Source of the DNA: Balaenoptera acutorostrata
Lineage: Eukaryota > Chordata > Mammalia > Artiodactyla > Balaenopteridae
Direction: 5' to 3'
NCBI RefSeq assembly: GCF_949987535.1
Contig: NW_026646042.1
Coordinates: forward strand, 124,001-188,000
DNA length: 64,000 nucleotides
Below the pieces are notes generated by a model. That model had not been told where the DNA came from, made no database searches, and worked only from the letters and a program-made list of their open reading frames with translations. Position 1 is the first letter of the stretch. The number at the start of each line of letters is the position of its first letter. Of this stretch, positions 37,007-51,075 are shown one piece after another. The position numbers were made by a program, and so were the translations under genes.

Positions 37007-38765
37007 TTGGCCAAAAAGGGCGTATGCGTTTTTTCCTGAATATATTCAGGAAAAAACGCATACGCCCTTTTTGGCCAAGGGCATCATTGTCCACGTTTTG
37101 CCGCTTTTCATGTGCTTTCAAGGCGATTCGAATCTACCTCCTGAAATCTGTTTCCTGCAATTCTGCCTTGCTTTCAAAGCCTCTTCGTTGCCTTCCCTTA
37201 ATATATTTGTGGACGAGAGGTATCATTTAAAACTCTGCAGGTCTGTGAATTGCAGTGCCCCTGAGCTCCATTTTTCAACTCGCTTTTTTGGGAGCTGGCC
37301 GCAAAAGCGCAGGATTGCTTCAGGCCCTCTTCTGGTTCTGGGGGGCCGGCTGAGCTTGTGCTTAATTCTTCTTCCTGATGGGAAAATAGAGTGACCTGTG
37401 CCTGTCCCAACACCTAGAGCTAGTCTCTCATTGGTTCCCCCTCTTCCCCTTCATCCTCAGGACAAATTGCAACCTGTACGGAACAGGAGGTTAAAGGTGC
37501 TGATTCTCCAAGGAGGGAGATGGCTAGTAAATCGGCTGGAATGGCGAACCCGAGCAAAGGAGATGAGAAATGAGGTGCGTTTTAGAAACCTTTCCCGATC
37601 ACACGGTGTACCATCTTCTGGGTTTCTCATGCCTGTTTTCGACGTAGGAAGATGCCCTTGAACCTGGAGATTTGGGACCCATGGGATGGGTACCATGCAG
37701 TATTACTTGAAAGGGTCTGCGTTGGCTCACCCAACCTCACCGAACCTCTCAGACCCAAGAGTGTCCACCCTTATGTCTCAATCAGCTGTGGGTCTAGATA
37801 TGGTCAATCCAGGTTGCATCACAGCCCCTGAACGAATTTTGTAAGAATTTCTCTCTCTTTCACTGTCTTTGTTTCACGGGTTTTGAAAAGTAATTTATTT
37901 TTATAATGGGGTTTAGCTGCTTTTCACGGCTGTGTTTATGCCGCTTTACACCCCCTTGACTCACTTACAGAGAGATATCAATACATAGGTTTGAAGATTC
38001 TTACTAGTCAGATATATTCTTGTGCGTTGAATAGGGGGTGTTGCGTCCAGTTCACTGAGCAAGGAATAGGTCTTGTCTCTTACATATTGGGTTTATGGAA
38101 CGGTATCTGAGCTAATTTGAAACCCTTGTTTTATGCATCACCCCACCTCACCTTTCCCGTTCAGCAGCCATAGTGTGTTTCCTAAACGTGTGACTCTGTT
38201 CTGTTTTGCAATTCAGTTCAAGTGTAGCGGTTTTTACATTCCCTCTAGAAGTGATATCTTATCATAAGTGTCTTTTTCTGTGTGACTTATTTCACTTAGA
38301 ATCGTCGTACCTAAATCCACTCATCGTGCTGCTACTAGCCTTATGACGTTGATTTCATGGCTGAGTGATATTCCATTGTACATGAGGATCACAACTTCTT
38401 TATCCATTTTTCTCTTTCCTAGGATATTTAAGGTGTAATGAAGTGGGGGTTCTTGTCCACAGAGCAGCCCTAAAGTTTGGGGTGCCTGTTTCTTGCTGAT
38501 GTTTAGTTTTCCAAATTTATACGCCCATGAGTGGAAGTGCCCTATGCTCTCCAAGCTGTGTTTTTTAGATGTTTCAGGACACACCGTACACTTCTCCAGA
38601 GTGGCTGTTGGCAATTTACATCCCACCCATCAGCGTAGCAAGGCTCCCATTTCTCCATGGCCGGTCCTGCATTTCTGGTTTGGACACTTTTTTCCGCATG
38701 GCCCTTTTGCCCGCTGGGAAGCGAGACTTCTTTGGAGCGCTGATTGGCCTTTCCAGGTTGCTTGG
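37007..38765 (+). repeat. Satellite monomer 22 (1,759 bp)
   Basis: Head 2, tail D. Private CTCAGACCC and TAAAGTTTGG. Confidence 0.95.
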
Positions 38766-40524
38766 TTGGCCAAAAAGGGCGTATGCGTTTTTTCCTGAAT
38801 ATATTCAGGAAAAAACGCATACGCCCTTTTTGGCCAAGGGCATCATTGTCCACGTTTTGCCGCTTTTCATGTGCTTTCAAGGCGATTCGAATCTACCTCC
38901 TGAAATCTGTTTCCTGCAATTCTGCCTTGCTTTCAAAGCCTCTTCGTTGCCTTCCCTTAATATATTTGTGGACGAGAGGTATCATTTAAAACTCTGCAGG
39001 TCTGTGAATTGCAGTGCCCCTGAGCTCCATTTTTCAACTCGCTTTTTTGGGAGCTGGCCGCAAAAGCGCAGGATTGCTTCAGGCCCTCTTCTGGTTCTGG
39101 GGGGCCGGCTGAGCTTGTGCTTAATTCTTCTTCCTGATGGGAAAATAGAGTGACCTGTGCCTGTCCCAACACCTAGAGCTAGTCTCTCATTGGTTCCCCC
39201 TCTTCCCCTTCATCCTCAGGACAAATTGCAACCTGTACGGAACAGGAGGTTAAAGGTGCTGATTCTCCAAGGAGGGAGATGGCTAGTAAATCGGCTGGAA
39301 TGGCGAACCCGAGCAAAGGAGATGAGAAATGAGGTGCGTTTTAGAAACCTTTCCCGATCACACGGTGTACCATCTTCTGGGTTTCTCATGCCTGTTTTCG
39401 ACGTAGGAAGATGCCCTTGAACCTGGAGATTTGGGACCCATGGGATGGGTACCATGCAGTATTACTTGAAAGGGTCTGCGTTGGCTCACCCAACCTCACC
39501 GAACCTCTCAGCCCCAAGAGTGTCCACCCTTATGTCTCAATCAGCTGTGGGTCTAGATATGGTCAATCCAGGTTGCATCACAGCCCCTGAACGAATTTTG
39601 TAAGAATTTCTCTCTCTTTCACTGTCTTTGTTTCACGGGTTTTGAAAAGTAATTTATTTTTATAATGGGGTTTAGCTGCTTTTCACGGCTGTGTTTATGC
39701 CGCTTTACACCCCCTTGACTCACTTACAGAGAGATATCAATACATAGGTTTGAAGATTCTTACTAGTCAGATATATTCTTGTGCGTTGAATAGGGGGTGT
39801 TGCGTCCAGTTCACTGAGCAAGGAATAGGTCTTGTCTCTTACATATTGGGTTTATGGAACGGTATCTGAGCTAATTTGAAACCCTTGTTTTATGCATCAC
39901 CCCACCTCACCTTTCCCGTTCAGCAGCCATAGTGTGTTTCCTAAACGTGTGACTCTGTTCTGTTTTGCAATTCAGTTCAAGTGTAGCGGTTTTTACATTC
40001 CCTCTAGAAGTGATATCTTATCATAAGTGTCTTTTTCTGTGTGACTTATTTCACTTAGAATCGTCGTACCTAAATCCACTCATCGTGCTGCTACTAGCCT
40101 TATGACGTTGATTTCATGGCTGAGTGATATTCCATTGTACATGAGGATCACAACTTCTTTATCCATTTTTCTCTTTCCTAGGATATTTAAGGTGTAATGA
40201 AGTGGGGGTTCTTGTCCACAGAGCAGCCCTAAACTTTGGGGTGCCTGTTTCTTGCTGATGTTTAGTTTTCCAAATTTATACGCCCATGAGTGGAAGTGCC
40301 CTATGCTCTCCAAGCTGTGTTTTTTAGATGTTTCAGGACACACCGTACACTTCTCCAGAGTGGCTGTTGGCAATTTACATCCCACCCATCAGCGTAGCAA
40401 GGCTCCCATTTCTCCATGGCCGGTCCTGCATTTCTGGTTTGGACACTTTTTTCCGCATGCCCCTTTTGCCCGCTGGGAAGCGAGACTTCTTTGGAGCGCT
40501 GATTGGCCTTTCCAGGTTGCTTGG
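38766..40524 (+). repeat. Satellite monomer 23 (1,759 bp)
   Basis: Head 2, tail D, with GCATGCCCC near 40457, shared with the next copy and the copy ending at 45800. Confidence 0.95.
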
Positions 40525-42283
40525 TTGGCCAAAAAGGGCGTATGCGTTTTTTCCTGAATATATTCAGGAAAAAACGCATACGCCCTTTTTGGCCAAGGGC
40601 ATCATTGTCCACGTTTTGCCGCTTTTCATGTGCTTTCAAGGCGATTCGAATCTACCTCCTGAAATCTGTTTCCTGCAATTCTGCCTTGCTTTCAAAGCCT
40701 CTTCGTTGCCTTCCCTTAATATATTTGTGGACGAGAGGTATCATTTAAAACTCTGCAGGTTTGTGAATTGCAGTGCCCCTGAGCTCCATTTTTCAACTCG
40801 CTTTTTTGGGAGCTGGCCGCCAAAGCGCAGGATTGCTTCAGGCCCTCTTCTGGTTCTGGGGGGCAGGCTGAGCTTGTGCTTAATTCTTCTTCCTGATGGG
40901 AAAATAGAGTGACCTGTGCCTGTCCCAACACCTAGAGCTAGTCTCTCATTGGTTCCCCCTCTTCCCCTTCATCCTCAGGACAAATTGCAACCTGTACGGA
41001 ACAGGAGGTTAAAGGTGCTGATTCTCCAAGGAGGGAGATGGCTAGTAAATCGGCTGGAATGGCGAACCCGAGCAAAGGAGATGAGAAATGAGGTGCGTTT
41101 TAGAAACCTATCCCGATCACACGGTGTACCATCTTCTGGGTTTCTCATGCCTGTTTTCGACGTAGGAAGATGCCCTTGAACCTGGAGATTTGGGACCCAT
41201 GGGATGGGTACCATGCAGTATTACTTGAAAGGGTCTGCGTTGGCTCACCCAACCTCACCGAACCTCTCAGCCCCAAGAGTGTCCACCCTTATGTCTCAAT
41301 CAGCTGTGGGTCTAGATATGGTCAATCCAGGTTGCATCACAGCCCCTGAACGAATTTTGTAAGAATTTCTCTCTCTTTCACTGTCTTTGTTTCACGGGTT
41401 TTGAAAAGTAATTTATTTTTATAATGGGGTTTAGCTGCTTTTCACGGCTGTGTTTATGCCGCTTTACACCCCCTTGACTCACTTACAGAGAGATATCAAT
41501 ACATAGGTTTGAAGATTCTTACTAGTCAGATATATTCTTGTGCGTTGAATAGGGGGTGTTGCGTCCAGTTCACTGAGCAAGGAATAGGTCTTGTCTCTTA
41601 CATATTGGGTTTATGGAACGGTATCTGAGCTAATTTGAAACCCTTGTTTTATGCATCACCCCACCTCACCTTTCCCGTTCAGCAGCCATAGTGTGTTTCC
41701 TAAACGTGTGACTCTGTTCTGTTTTGCAATTCAGTTCAAGTGTAGCGGTTTTTACATTCCCTCTAGAAGTGATATCTTATCATAAGTGTCTTTTTCTGTG
41801 TGACTTATTTCACTTAGAATCGTCGTACCTAAATCCACTCATCGTGCTGCTACTAGCCTTATGACGTTGATTTCATGGCTGAGTGATATTCCATTGTACA
41901 TGAGGATCACAACTTCTTTATCCATTTTTCTCTTTCCTAGGATATTTAAGGTGTAATGAAGTGGGGGTTCTTGTCCACAGAGCAGCCCTAAACTTTGGGG
42001 TGCCTGTTTCTTGCTGATGTTTAGTTTTCCAAATTTATACGCCCATGAGTGGAAGTGCCCTATGCTCTCCAAGCTGTGTTTTTTAGATGTTTCAGGACAC
42101 ACCGTACACTTCTCCAGAGTGGCTGTTGGCAATTTACATCCCACCCATCAGCGTAGCAAGGCTCCCATTTCTCCATGGCCGGTCCTGCATTTCTGGTTTG
42201 GACACTTTTTTCCGCATGCCCCTTTTGCCCGCTGGGAAGCGAGACTTCTTTGGAGCGCTGATTGGCTTTTCCAGGTTGCTTGG
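40525..42283 (+). repeat. Satellite monomer 24 (1,759 bp)
   Basis: Head 1 with CCTATCCCG; tail D with GCATGCCCC and ATTGGCTTTTCC. First half of a 3,517-bp two-monomer unit. Confidence 0.95.
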
Positions 42284-44041
42284 TTGGCCAAAAAGTGCGT
42301 ATGCGTTTTTTCCTGAATATATTCAGGAAAAAACGCATACGCCCTTTTTGGCCAAGGGCATCATTGTCCACGTTTTGCCGCTTTTCATGTGCTTTCAAGG
42401 CGATTCGAATCTACCTCCTGAAATCTGTTTCCTGCAATTCTGCCTTGCTTTCAAAGCCTCTTCGTTGCCTTCCCTTAATATATTTGTGGACGAGAGGTAT
42501 CATTTAAAACTCTGCAGGTTTGTGAATTGCAGTGCCCCTGAGCTCCATTTTTCAACTCGCTTTTTTGGGAGCTGGCCGCCAAAGCGCAGGATTGCTTCAG
42601 GCCCTCTTCTGGTTCTGGGGGGCAGGCTGAGCTTGTGCTTAATTCTTCTTCCTGATGGGAAAATAGAGTGACCTGTGCCTGTCCCAACACCTAGAGCTAG
42701 TCTCTCATTGGTTCCCCCTCTTCCCCTTCATCCTCAGGACAAATTGCAACCTGTACGGAACAGGAGGTTAAAGGTGCTGATTCTCCAAGGAGGGAGATGG
42801 CTAGTAAATCGGCTGGAATGGCGAACCCGAGCAAAGGAGATGAGAAATGAGGTGCGTTTTAGAAACCTATCCCGATCACACGGTGTACCATCTTCTGGGT
42901 TTCTCATGCCTGTTTTCGACGTAGGAAGATGCCCTTGAACCTGGAGATTTGGGACCCATGGGATGGGTACCATGCAGTATTACTTGAAAGGGTCTGCGTT
43001 GGCTCACCCAACCTCACCGAACCTCTCAGCCCCAAGAGTGTCCACCCTTATGTCTCAATCAGCTGTGGGTCTAGATATGGTCAATCCAGGTTGCATCACA
43101 GCCCCTGAACGAATTTTGTAAGAATTTCTCTCTCTTTCACTGTCTTTGTTTCACGGGTTTTGAAAAGTAATTTATTTTTATAATGGGGTTTAGCTGCTTT
43201 TCACGGCTGTGTTTATGCCGCTTTACACCCCCTTGACTCACTTACAGAGAGATATCAATACATAGGTTTGAAGATTCTTACTAGTCAGATATATTCTTGT
43301 GCGGTGAATAGGGGGTGTTGAGTCCAGTTCACTGAGCAAGGAATAGGTCTTGTCTCTTACATATTGGGTTTATGGAACGGTATCTGAGCTAATTTGAAAC
43401 CCTTGTTTTATGCATCACCCCACCTCACCTTTCCCGTTCAGCAGCCATAGTGTGTTTCCTAAACGTGGGACTCTGTTCTGTTTTGCAATTCAGTTCAAGT
43501 GTAGCGGTTTTTACATTCCCTCTAGAAGTGATATCTTATGATAAGTGTCTTTTTCTGTGTGACTTATTTCACTTAGAATCGTCGTACCTAAATCCACTCA
43601 TCGTGCTGCTACGAGCCTTATGACGTTGATTTCATGGCTGAGTGATATTCCATTGTACATGAGGACCACAACTTCTTTATCCATTTTTCTCTTTCCTAGG
43701 ATATTTAAGGTGTAATGAAGTGGGGGTTCTTGTCCACAGAGCAGCCCTAAACTTTGGGGTGCCTGTGTCTTGCTGATTTTTAGTTTTCCCAATTTATACG
43801 CCCATGAGTGGAAGTGCCCTATGCTCTCCAAGCTGTGTTTTTAGATGTTTCAGAACACAACGTACACTTCTCCGGAGTGCCTGTTGGCAATTTACATCCC
43901 GCCCATCAGCGTAGCAAGGCTCCCATTTCTCCATGGCCGGTCCTGCATTTCTGGTTTGGACACTTTTTTCCCCATGGCCCTTTTGCCCGCTGGGAAGTGA
44001 GACTTCTTTGGAGCGCTGATTGGCCTTTCCAGGTTGCTTGG
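42284..44041 (+). repeat. Satellite monomer 25 (1,758 bp)
   Basis: Head 1 with the palindrome change AAGTGCG; tail B with CATCCCGCCC. Second half of the first two-monomer unit. Confidence 0.95.
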
Positions 44042-45800
44042 TTGGCCAAAAAGGGCGTATGCGTTTTTTCCTGAATATATTCAGGAAAAAACGCATACGC
44101 CCTTTTTGGCCAAGGGCATCATTGTCCACGTTTTGCCGCTTTTCATGTGCTTTCAAGGCGATTCGAATCTACCTCCTGAAATCTGTTTCCTGCAATTCTG
44201 CCTTGCTTTCAAAGCCTCTTCGTTGCCTTCCCTTAATATATTTGTGGACGAGAGGTATCATTTAAAACTCTGCAGGTTTGTGAATTGCAGTGCCCCTGAG
44301 CTCCATTTTTCAACTCGCTTTTTTGGGAGCTGGCCGCCAAAGCGCAGGATTGCTTCAGGCCCTCTTCTGGTTCTGGGGGGCAGGCTGAGCTTGTGCTTAA
44401 TTCTTCTTCCTGATGGGAAAATAGAGTGACCTGTGCCTGTCCCAACACCTAGAGCTAGTCTCTCATTGGTTCCCCCTCTTCCCCTTCATCCTCAGGACAA
44501 ATTGCAACCTGTACGGAACAGGAGGTTAAAGGTGCTGATTCTCCAAGGAGGGAGATGGCTAGTAAATCGGCTGGAATGGCGAACCCGAGCAAAGGAGATG
44601 AGAAATGAGGTGCGTTTTAGAAACCTATCCCGATCACACGGTGTACCATCTTCTGGGTTTCTCATGCCTGTTTTCGACGTAGGAAGATGCCCTTGAACCT
44701 GGAGATTTGGGACCCATGGGATGGGTACCATGCAGTATTACTTGAAAGGGTCTGCGTTGGCTCACCCAACCTCACCGAACCTCTCAGCCCCAAGAGTGTC
44801 CACCCTTATGTCTCAATCAGCTGTGGGTCTAGATATGGTCAATCCAGGTTGCATCACAGCCCCTGAACGAATTTTGTAAGAATTTCTCTCTCTTTCACTG
44901 TCTTTGTTTCACGGGTTTTGAAAAGTAATTTATTTTTATAATGGGGTTTAGCTGCTTTTCACGGCTGTGTTTATGCCGCTTTACACCCCCTTGACTCACT
45001 TACAGAGAGATATCAATACATAGGTTTGAAGATTCTTACTAGTCAGATATATTCTTGTGCGTTGAATAGGGGGTGTTGCGTCCAGTTCACTGAGCAAGGA
45101 ATAGGTCTTGTCTCTTACATATTGGGTTTATGGAACGGTATCTGAGCTAATTTGAAACCCTTGTTTTATGCATCACCCCACCTCACCTTTCCCGTTCAGC
45201 AGCCATAGTGTGTTTCCTAAACGTGTGACTCTGTTCTGTTTTGCAATTCAGTTCAAGTGTAGCGGTTTTTACATTCCCTCTAGAAGTGATATCTTATCAT
45301 AAGTGTCTTTTTCTGTGTGACTTATTTCACTTAGAATCGTCGTACCTAAATCCACTCATCGTGCTGCTACTAGCCTTATGACGTTGATTTCATGGCTGAG
45401 TGATATTCCATTGTACATGAGGATCACAACTTCTTTATCCATTTTTCTCTTTCCTAGGATATTTAAGGTGTAATGAAGTGGGGGTTCTTGTCCACAGAGC
45501 AGCCCTAAACTTTGGGGTGCCTGTTTCTTGCTGATGTTTAGTTTTCCAAATTTATACGCCCATGAGTGGAAGTGCCCTATGCTCTCCAAGCTGTGTTTTT
45601 TAGATGTTTCAGGACACACCGTACACTTCTCCAGAGTGGCTGTTGGCAATTTACATCCCACCCATCAGCGTAGCAAGGCTCCCATTTCTCCATGGCCGGT
45701 CCTGCATTTCTGGTTTGGACACTTTTTTCCGCATGCCCCTTTTGCCCGCTGGGAAGCGAGACTTCTTTGGAGCGCTGATTGGCTTTTCCAGGTTGCTTGG
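44042..45800 (+). repeat. Satellite monomer 26 (1,759 bp)
   Basis: Head 1, tail D, matching the copy at 40525 in every marker checked. Confidence 0.95.
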
Positions 45801-47558
45801 TTGGCCAAAAAGTGCGTATGCGTTTTTTCCTGAATATATTCAGGAAAAAACGCATACGCCCTTTTTGGCCAAGGGCATCATTGTCCACGTTTTGCCGCTT
45901 TTCATGTGCTTTCAAGGCGATTCGAATCTACCTCCTGAAATCTGTTTCCTGCAATTCTGCCTTGCTTTCAAAGCCTCTTCGTTGCCTTCCCTTAATATAT
46001 TTGTGGACGAGAGGTATCATTTAAAACTCTGCAGGTTTGTGAATTGCAGTGCCCCTGAGCTCCATTTTTCAACTCGCTTTTTTGGGAGCTGGCCGCCAAA
46101 GCGCAGGATTGCTTCAGGCCCTCTTCTGGTTCTGGGGGGCAGGCTGAGCTTGTGCTTAATTCTTCTTCCTGATGGGAAAATAGAGTGACCTGTGCCTGTC
46201 CCAACACCTAGAGCTAGTCTCTCATTGGTTCCCCCTCTTCCCCTTCATCCTCAGGACAAATTGCAACCTGTACGGAACAGGAGGTTAAAGGTGCTGATTC
46301 TCCAAGGAGGGAGATGGCTAGTAAATCGGCTGGAATGGCGAACCCGAGCAAAGGAGATGAGAAATGAGGTGCGTTTTAGAAACCTATCCCGATCACACGG
46401 TGTACCATCTTCTGGGTTTCTCATGCCTGTTTTCGACGTAGGAAGATGCCCTTGAACCTGGAGATTTGGGACCCATGGGATGGGTACCATGCAGTATTAC
46501 TTGAAAGGGTCTGCGTTGGCTCACCCAACCTCACCGAACCTCTCAGCCCCAAGAGTGTCCACCCTTATGTCTCAATCAGCTGTGGGTCTAGATATGGTCA
46601 ATCCAGGTTGCATCACAGCCCCTGAACGAATTTTGTAAGAATTTCTCTCTCTTTCACTGTCTTTGTTTCACGGGTTTTGAAAAGTAATTTATTTTTATAA
46701 TGGGGTTTAGCTGCTTTTCACGGCTGTGTTTATGCCGCTTTACACCCCCTTGACTCACTTACAGAGAGATATCAATACATAGGTTTGAAGATTCTTACTA
46801 GTCAGATATATTCTTGTGCGGTGAATAGGGGGTGTTGAGTCCAGTTCACTGAGCAAGGAATAGGTCTTGTCTCTTACATATTGGGTTTATGGAACGGTAT
46901 CTGAGCTAATTTGAAACCCTTGTTTTATGCATCACCCCACCTCACCTTTCCCGTTCAGCAGCCATAGTGTGTTTCCTAAACGTGGGACTCTGTTCTGTTT
47001 TGCAATTCAGTTCAAGTGTAGCGGTTTTTACATTCCCTCTAGAAGTGATATCTTATGATAAGTGTCTTTTTCTGTGTGACTTATTTCACTTAGAATCGTC
47101 GTACCTAAATCCACTCATCGTGCTGCTACGAGCCTTATGACGTTGATTTCATGGCTGAGTGATATTCCATTGTACATGAGGACCACAACTTCTTTATCCA
47201 TTTTTCTCTTTCCTAGGATATTTAAGGTGTAATGAAGTGGGGGTTCTTGTCCACAGAGCAGCCCTAAACTTTGGGGTGCCTGTGTCTTGCTGATTTTTAG
47301 TTTTCCCAATTTATACGCCCATGAGTGGAAGTGCCCTATGCTCTCCAAGCTGTGTTTTTAGATGTTTCAGAACACAACGTACACTTCTCCGGAGTGCCTG
47401 TTGGCAATTTACATCCCGCCCATCAGCGTAGCAAGGCTCCCATTTCTCCATGGCCGGTCCTGCATTTCTGGTTTGGACACTTTTTTCCCCATGGCCCTTT
47501 TGCCCGCTGGGAAGTGAGACTTCTTTGGAGCGCTGATTGGCCTTTCCAGGTTGCTTGG
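45801..47558 (+). repeat. Satellite monomer 27 (1,758 bp)
   Basis: Head 1 with AAGTGCG, tail B with CATCCCGCCC, matching the copy at 42284 in every marker checked. Confidence 0.95.
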
Positions 47559-49317
47559 TTGGCCAAAAAGGGCGTATGCGTTTTTTCCTGAATATATTCA
47601 GGAAAAAACGCATACGCCCTTTTTGGCCAAGGGCATCATTGTCCACGTTTTGCCGCTTTTCATGTGCTTTCAAGGCGATTCGAATCTACCTCCTGAAATC
47701 TGTTTCCTGCAATTCTGCCTTGCTTTCAAAGCCTCTTCGTTGCCTTCCCTTAATATATTTGTGGACGAGAGGTATCATTTAAAACTCTGCAGGTCTGTGA
47801 ATTGCAGTGCCCCTGAGCTCCATTTTTCAACTCGCTTTTTTGGGGAGCTGGCCGCAAAAGCGCAGGATTGCTTCAGGCCCTCTTCTGGTTCTGGGGGGCC
47901 GGCTGAGCTTGTGCTTAATTCTTCTTCCTGATGGGAAAATAGAGTGACCTGTGCCTGTCCCAACACCTAGAGCTAGTCTCTCATTGGTTCCCCCTCTTCC
48001 CCTTCATCCTCAGGACAAATTGCAACCTGTACGGAACAGGAGGTTAAAGGTGCTGATTCTCCAAGGAGGGAGATGGCTAGTAAATCGGCTGGAATGGCGA
48101 ACCCGAGCAAAGGAGATGAGAAATGAGGTGCGTTTTAGAAACCTTTCCCGATCACACGGTGTACCATCTTCTGGGTTTCTCATGCCTGTTTTCGACGTAG
48201 GAAGATGCCCTTGAACCTGGAGATTTGGGACCCATGGGATGGGTACCATGCAGTATTACTTGAAAGGGTCTGCGTTGGCTCACCCAACCTCACCGAACCT
48301 CTCAGCCCCAAGAGTGTCCACCCTTATGTCTCAATCAGCTGTGGGTCTAGATATGGTCAATCCAGGTTGCATCACAGCCCCTGAACGAATTTTGTAAGAA
48401 TTTCTCTCTCTTTCACTGTCTTTGTTTCACGGGTTTTGAAAAGTAATTTATTTTTATAATGGGGTTTAGCTGCTTTTCACGGCTGTGTTTATGCCGCTTT
48501 ACACCCCCTTGACTCACTTACAGAGAGATATCAATACATAGGTTTGAAGATTCTTACTAGTCAGATATATTCTTGTGCGGTGAATAGGGGGTGTTGAGTC
48601 CAGTTCACTGAGCAAGGAATAGGTCTTGTCTCTTACATATTGGGTTTATGGAACGGTATCTGAGCTAATTTGAAACCCTTGTTTTATGCATCACCCCACC
48701 TCACCTTTCCCGTTCAGCAGCCATAGTGTGTTTCCTAAACGTGGGACTCTGTTCTGTTTTGCAATTCAGTTCAAGTGTAGCGGTTTTTACATTCCCTCTA
48801 GAAGTGATATCTTATGATAAGTGTCTTTTTCTGTGTGACTTATTTCACTTAGAATCGTCGTACCTAAATCCACTCATCGTGCTGCTACGAGCCTTATGAC
48901 GTTGATTTCATGGCTGAGTGATATTCCATTGTACATGAGGACCACAACTTCTTTATCCATTTTTCTCTTTCCTAGGATATTTAAGGTGTAATGAAGTGGG
49001 GGTTCTTGTCCACAGAGCAGCCCTAAACTTTGGGGTGCCTGTGTCTTGCTGATTTTTAGTTTTCCCAATTTATACGCCCATGAGTGGAAGTGCCCTATGC
49101 TCTCCAAGCTGTGTTTTTAGATGTTTCAGAACACAACGTACACTTCTCCGGAGTGCCTGTTGGCAATTTACATCCCACCCATCAGCGTAGCAAGGCTCCC
49201 ATTTCTCCATGGCCGGTCCTGCATTTCTGGTTTGGACACTTTTTTCCCCATGGCCCTTTTGCCCGCTGGGAAGTGAGACTTCTTTGGAGCGCTGATTGGC
49301 CTTTCCAGGTTGCTTGG
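47559..49317 (+). repeat. Satellite monomer 28 (1,759 bp)
   Basis: Head 2, tail B. An extra G at 47841-47844 (TTTGGGGAGC) offsets the five-T run and restores 1,759 bp. Confidence 0.95.
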
Positions 49318-51075
49318 TTGGCCAAAAAGGGCGTATGCGTTTTTTCCTGAATATATTCAGGAAAAAACGCATACGCCCTTTTTGGCCAAGGGCATCATTG
49401 TCCACGTTTTGCCGCTTTTCATGTGCTTTCAAGGCGATTCGAATCTACCTCCTGAAATCTGTTTCCTGCAATTCTGCCTTGCTTTCAAAGCCTCTTCGTT
49501 GCCTTCCCTTAATATATTTGTGGACGAGAGGTATCATTTAAAACTCTGCAGGTCTGTGAATTGCAGTGCCCCTGAGCTCCATTTTTCAACTCGCTTTTTT
49601 GGGAGCTGGCCGCAAAAGCGCAGGATTGCTTCAGGCCCTCTTCTGGTTCTGGGGGGCCGGCTGAGCTTGTGCTTAATTCTTCTTCCTGATGGGAAAATAG
49701 AGTGACCTGTGCCTGTCCCAACACCTAGAGCTAGTCTCTCATTGGTTCCCCCTCTTCCCCTTCATCCTCAGGACAAATTGCAACCTGTACGGAACAGGAG
49801 GTTAAAGGTGCTGATTCTCCAAGGAGGGAGATGGCTAGTAAATCGGCTGGAATGGCGAACCCGAGCAAAGGAGATGAGAAATGAGGTGCGTTTTAGAAAC
49901 CTTTCCCGATCACACGGTGTACCATCTTCTGGGTTTCTCATGCCTGTTTTCGACGTAGGAAGATGCCCTTGAACCTGGAGATTTGGGACCCATGGGATGG
50001 GTACCATGCAGTATTACTTGAAAGGGTCTGCGTTGGCTCACCCAACCTCACCGAACCTCTCAGCCCCAAGAGTGTCCACCCTTATGTCTCAATCAGCTGT
50101 GGGTCTAGATATGGTCAATCCAGGTTGCATCACAGCCCCTGAACGAATTTTGTAAGAATTTCTCTCTCTTTCACTGTCTTTGTTTCACGGGTTTTGAAAA
50201 GTAATTTATTTTTATAATGGGGTTTAGCTGCTTTTCACGGCTGTGTTTATGCCGCTTTACACCCCCTTGACTCACTTACAGAGAGATATCAATACATAGG
50301 TTTGAAGATTCTTACTAGTCAGATATATTCTTGTGCGGTGAATAGGGGGTGTTGAGTCCAGTTCACTGAGCAAGGAATAGGTCTTGTCTCTTACATATTG
50401 GGTTTATGGAACGGTATCTGAGCTAATTTGAAACCCTTGTTTTATGCATCACCCCACCTCACCTTTCCCGTTCAGCAGCCATAGTGTGTTTCCTAAACGT
50501 GGGACTCTGTTCTGTTTTGCAATTCAGTTCAAGTGTAGCGGTTTTTACATTCCCTCTAGAAGTGATATCTTATGATAAGTGTCTTTTTCTGTGTGACTTA
50601 TTTCACTTAGAATCGTCGTACCTAAATCCACTCATCGTGCTGCTACGAGCCTTATGACGTTGATTTCATGGCTGAGTGATATTCCATTGTACATGAGGAC
50701 CACAACTTCTTTATCCATTTTTCTCTTTCCTAGGATATTTAAGGTGTAATGAAGTGGGGGTTCTTGTCCACAGAGCAGCCCTAAACTTTGGGGTGCCTGT
50801 GTCTTGCTGATTTTTAGTTTTCCCAATTTATACGCCCATGAGTGGAAGTGCCCTATGCTCTCCAAGCTGTGTTTTTAGATGTTTCAGAACACAACGTACA
50901 CTTCTCCGGAGTGCCTGTTGGCAATTTACATCCCACCCATCAGCGTAGCAAGGCTCCCATTTCTCCATGGCCGGTCCTGCATTTCTGGTTTGGACACTTT
51001 TTTCCCCATGGCCCTTTTGCCCGCTGGGAAGTGAGACTTCTTTGGAGCGCTGATTGGCCTTTCCAGGTTGCTTGG
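49318..51075 (+). repeat. Satellite monomer 29 (1,758 bp)
   Basis: Head 2, tail B; no private change noticed against the next copy. Confidence 0.95.

Larger units (their letters stand above)
40525..47558 (+). repeat. Tandem two-monomer unit, 2 x 3,517 bp
   Basis: The pair 40525-44041 and the pair 44042-47558 have the same length and the same order of markers: CCTATCCCG, tail D, GCATGCCCC, ATTGGCTTTTCC, palindrome change AAGTGCG, then tail B with CATCCCGCCC. This is a recent duplication of a dimer, a small higher-order repeat. Confidence 0.85.
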
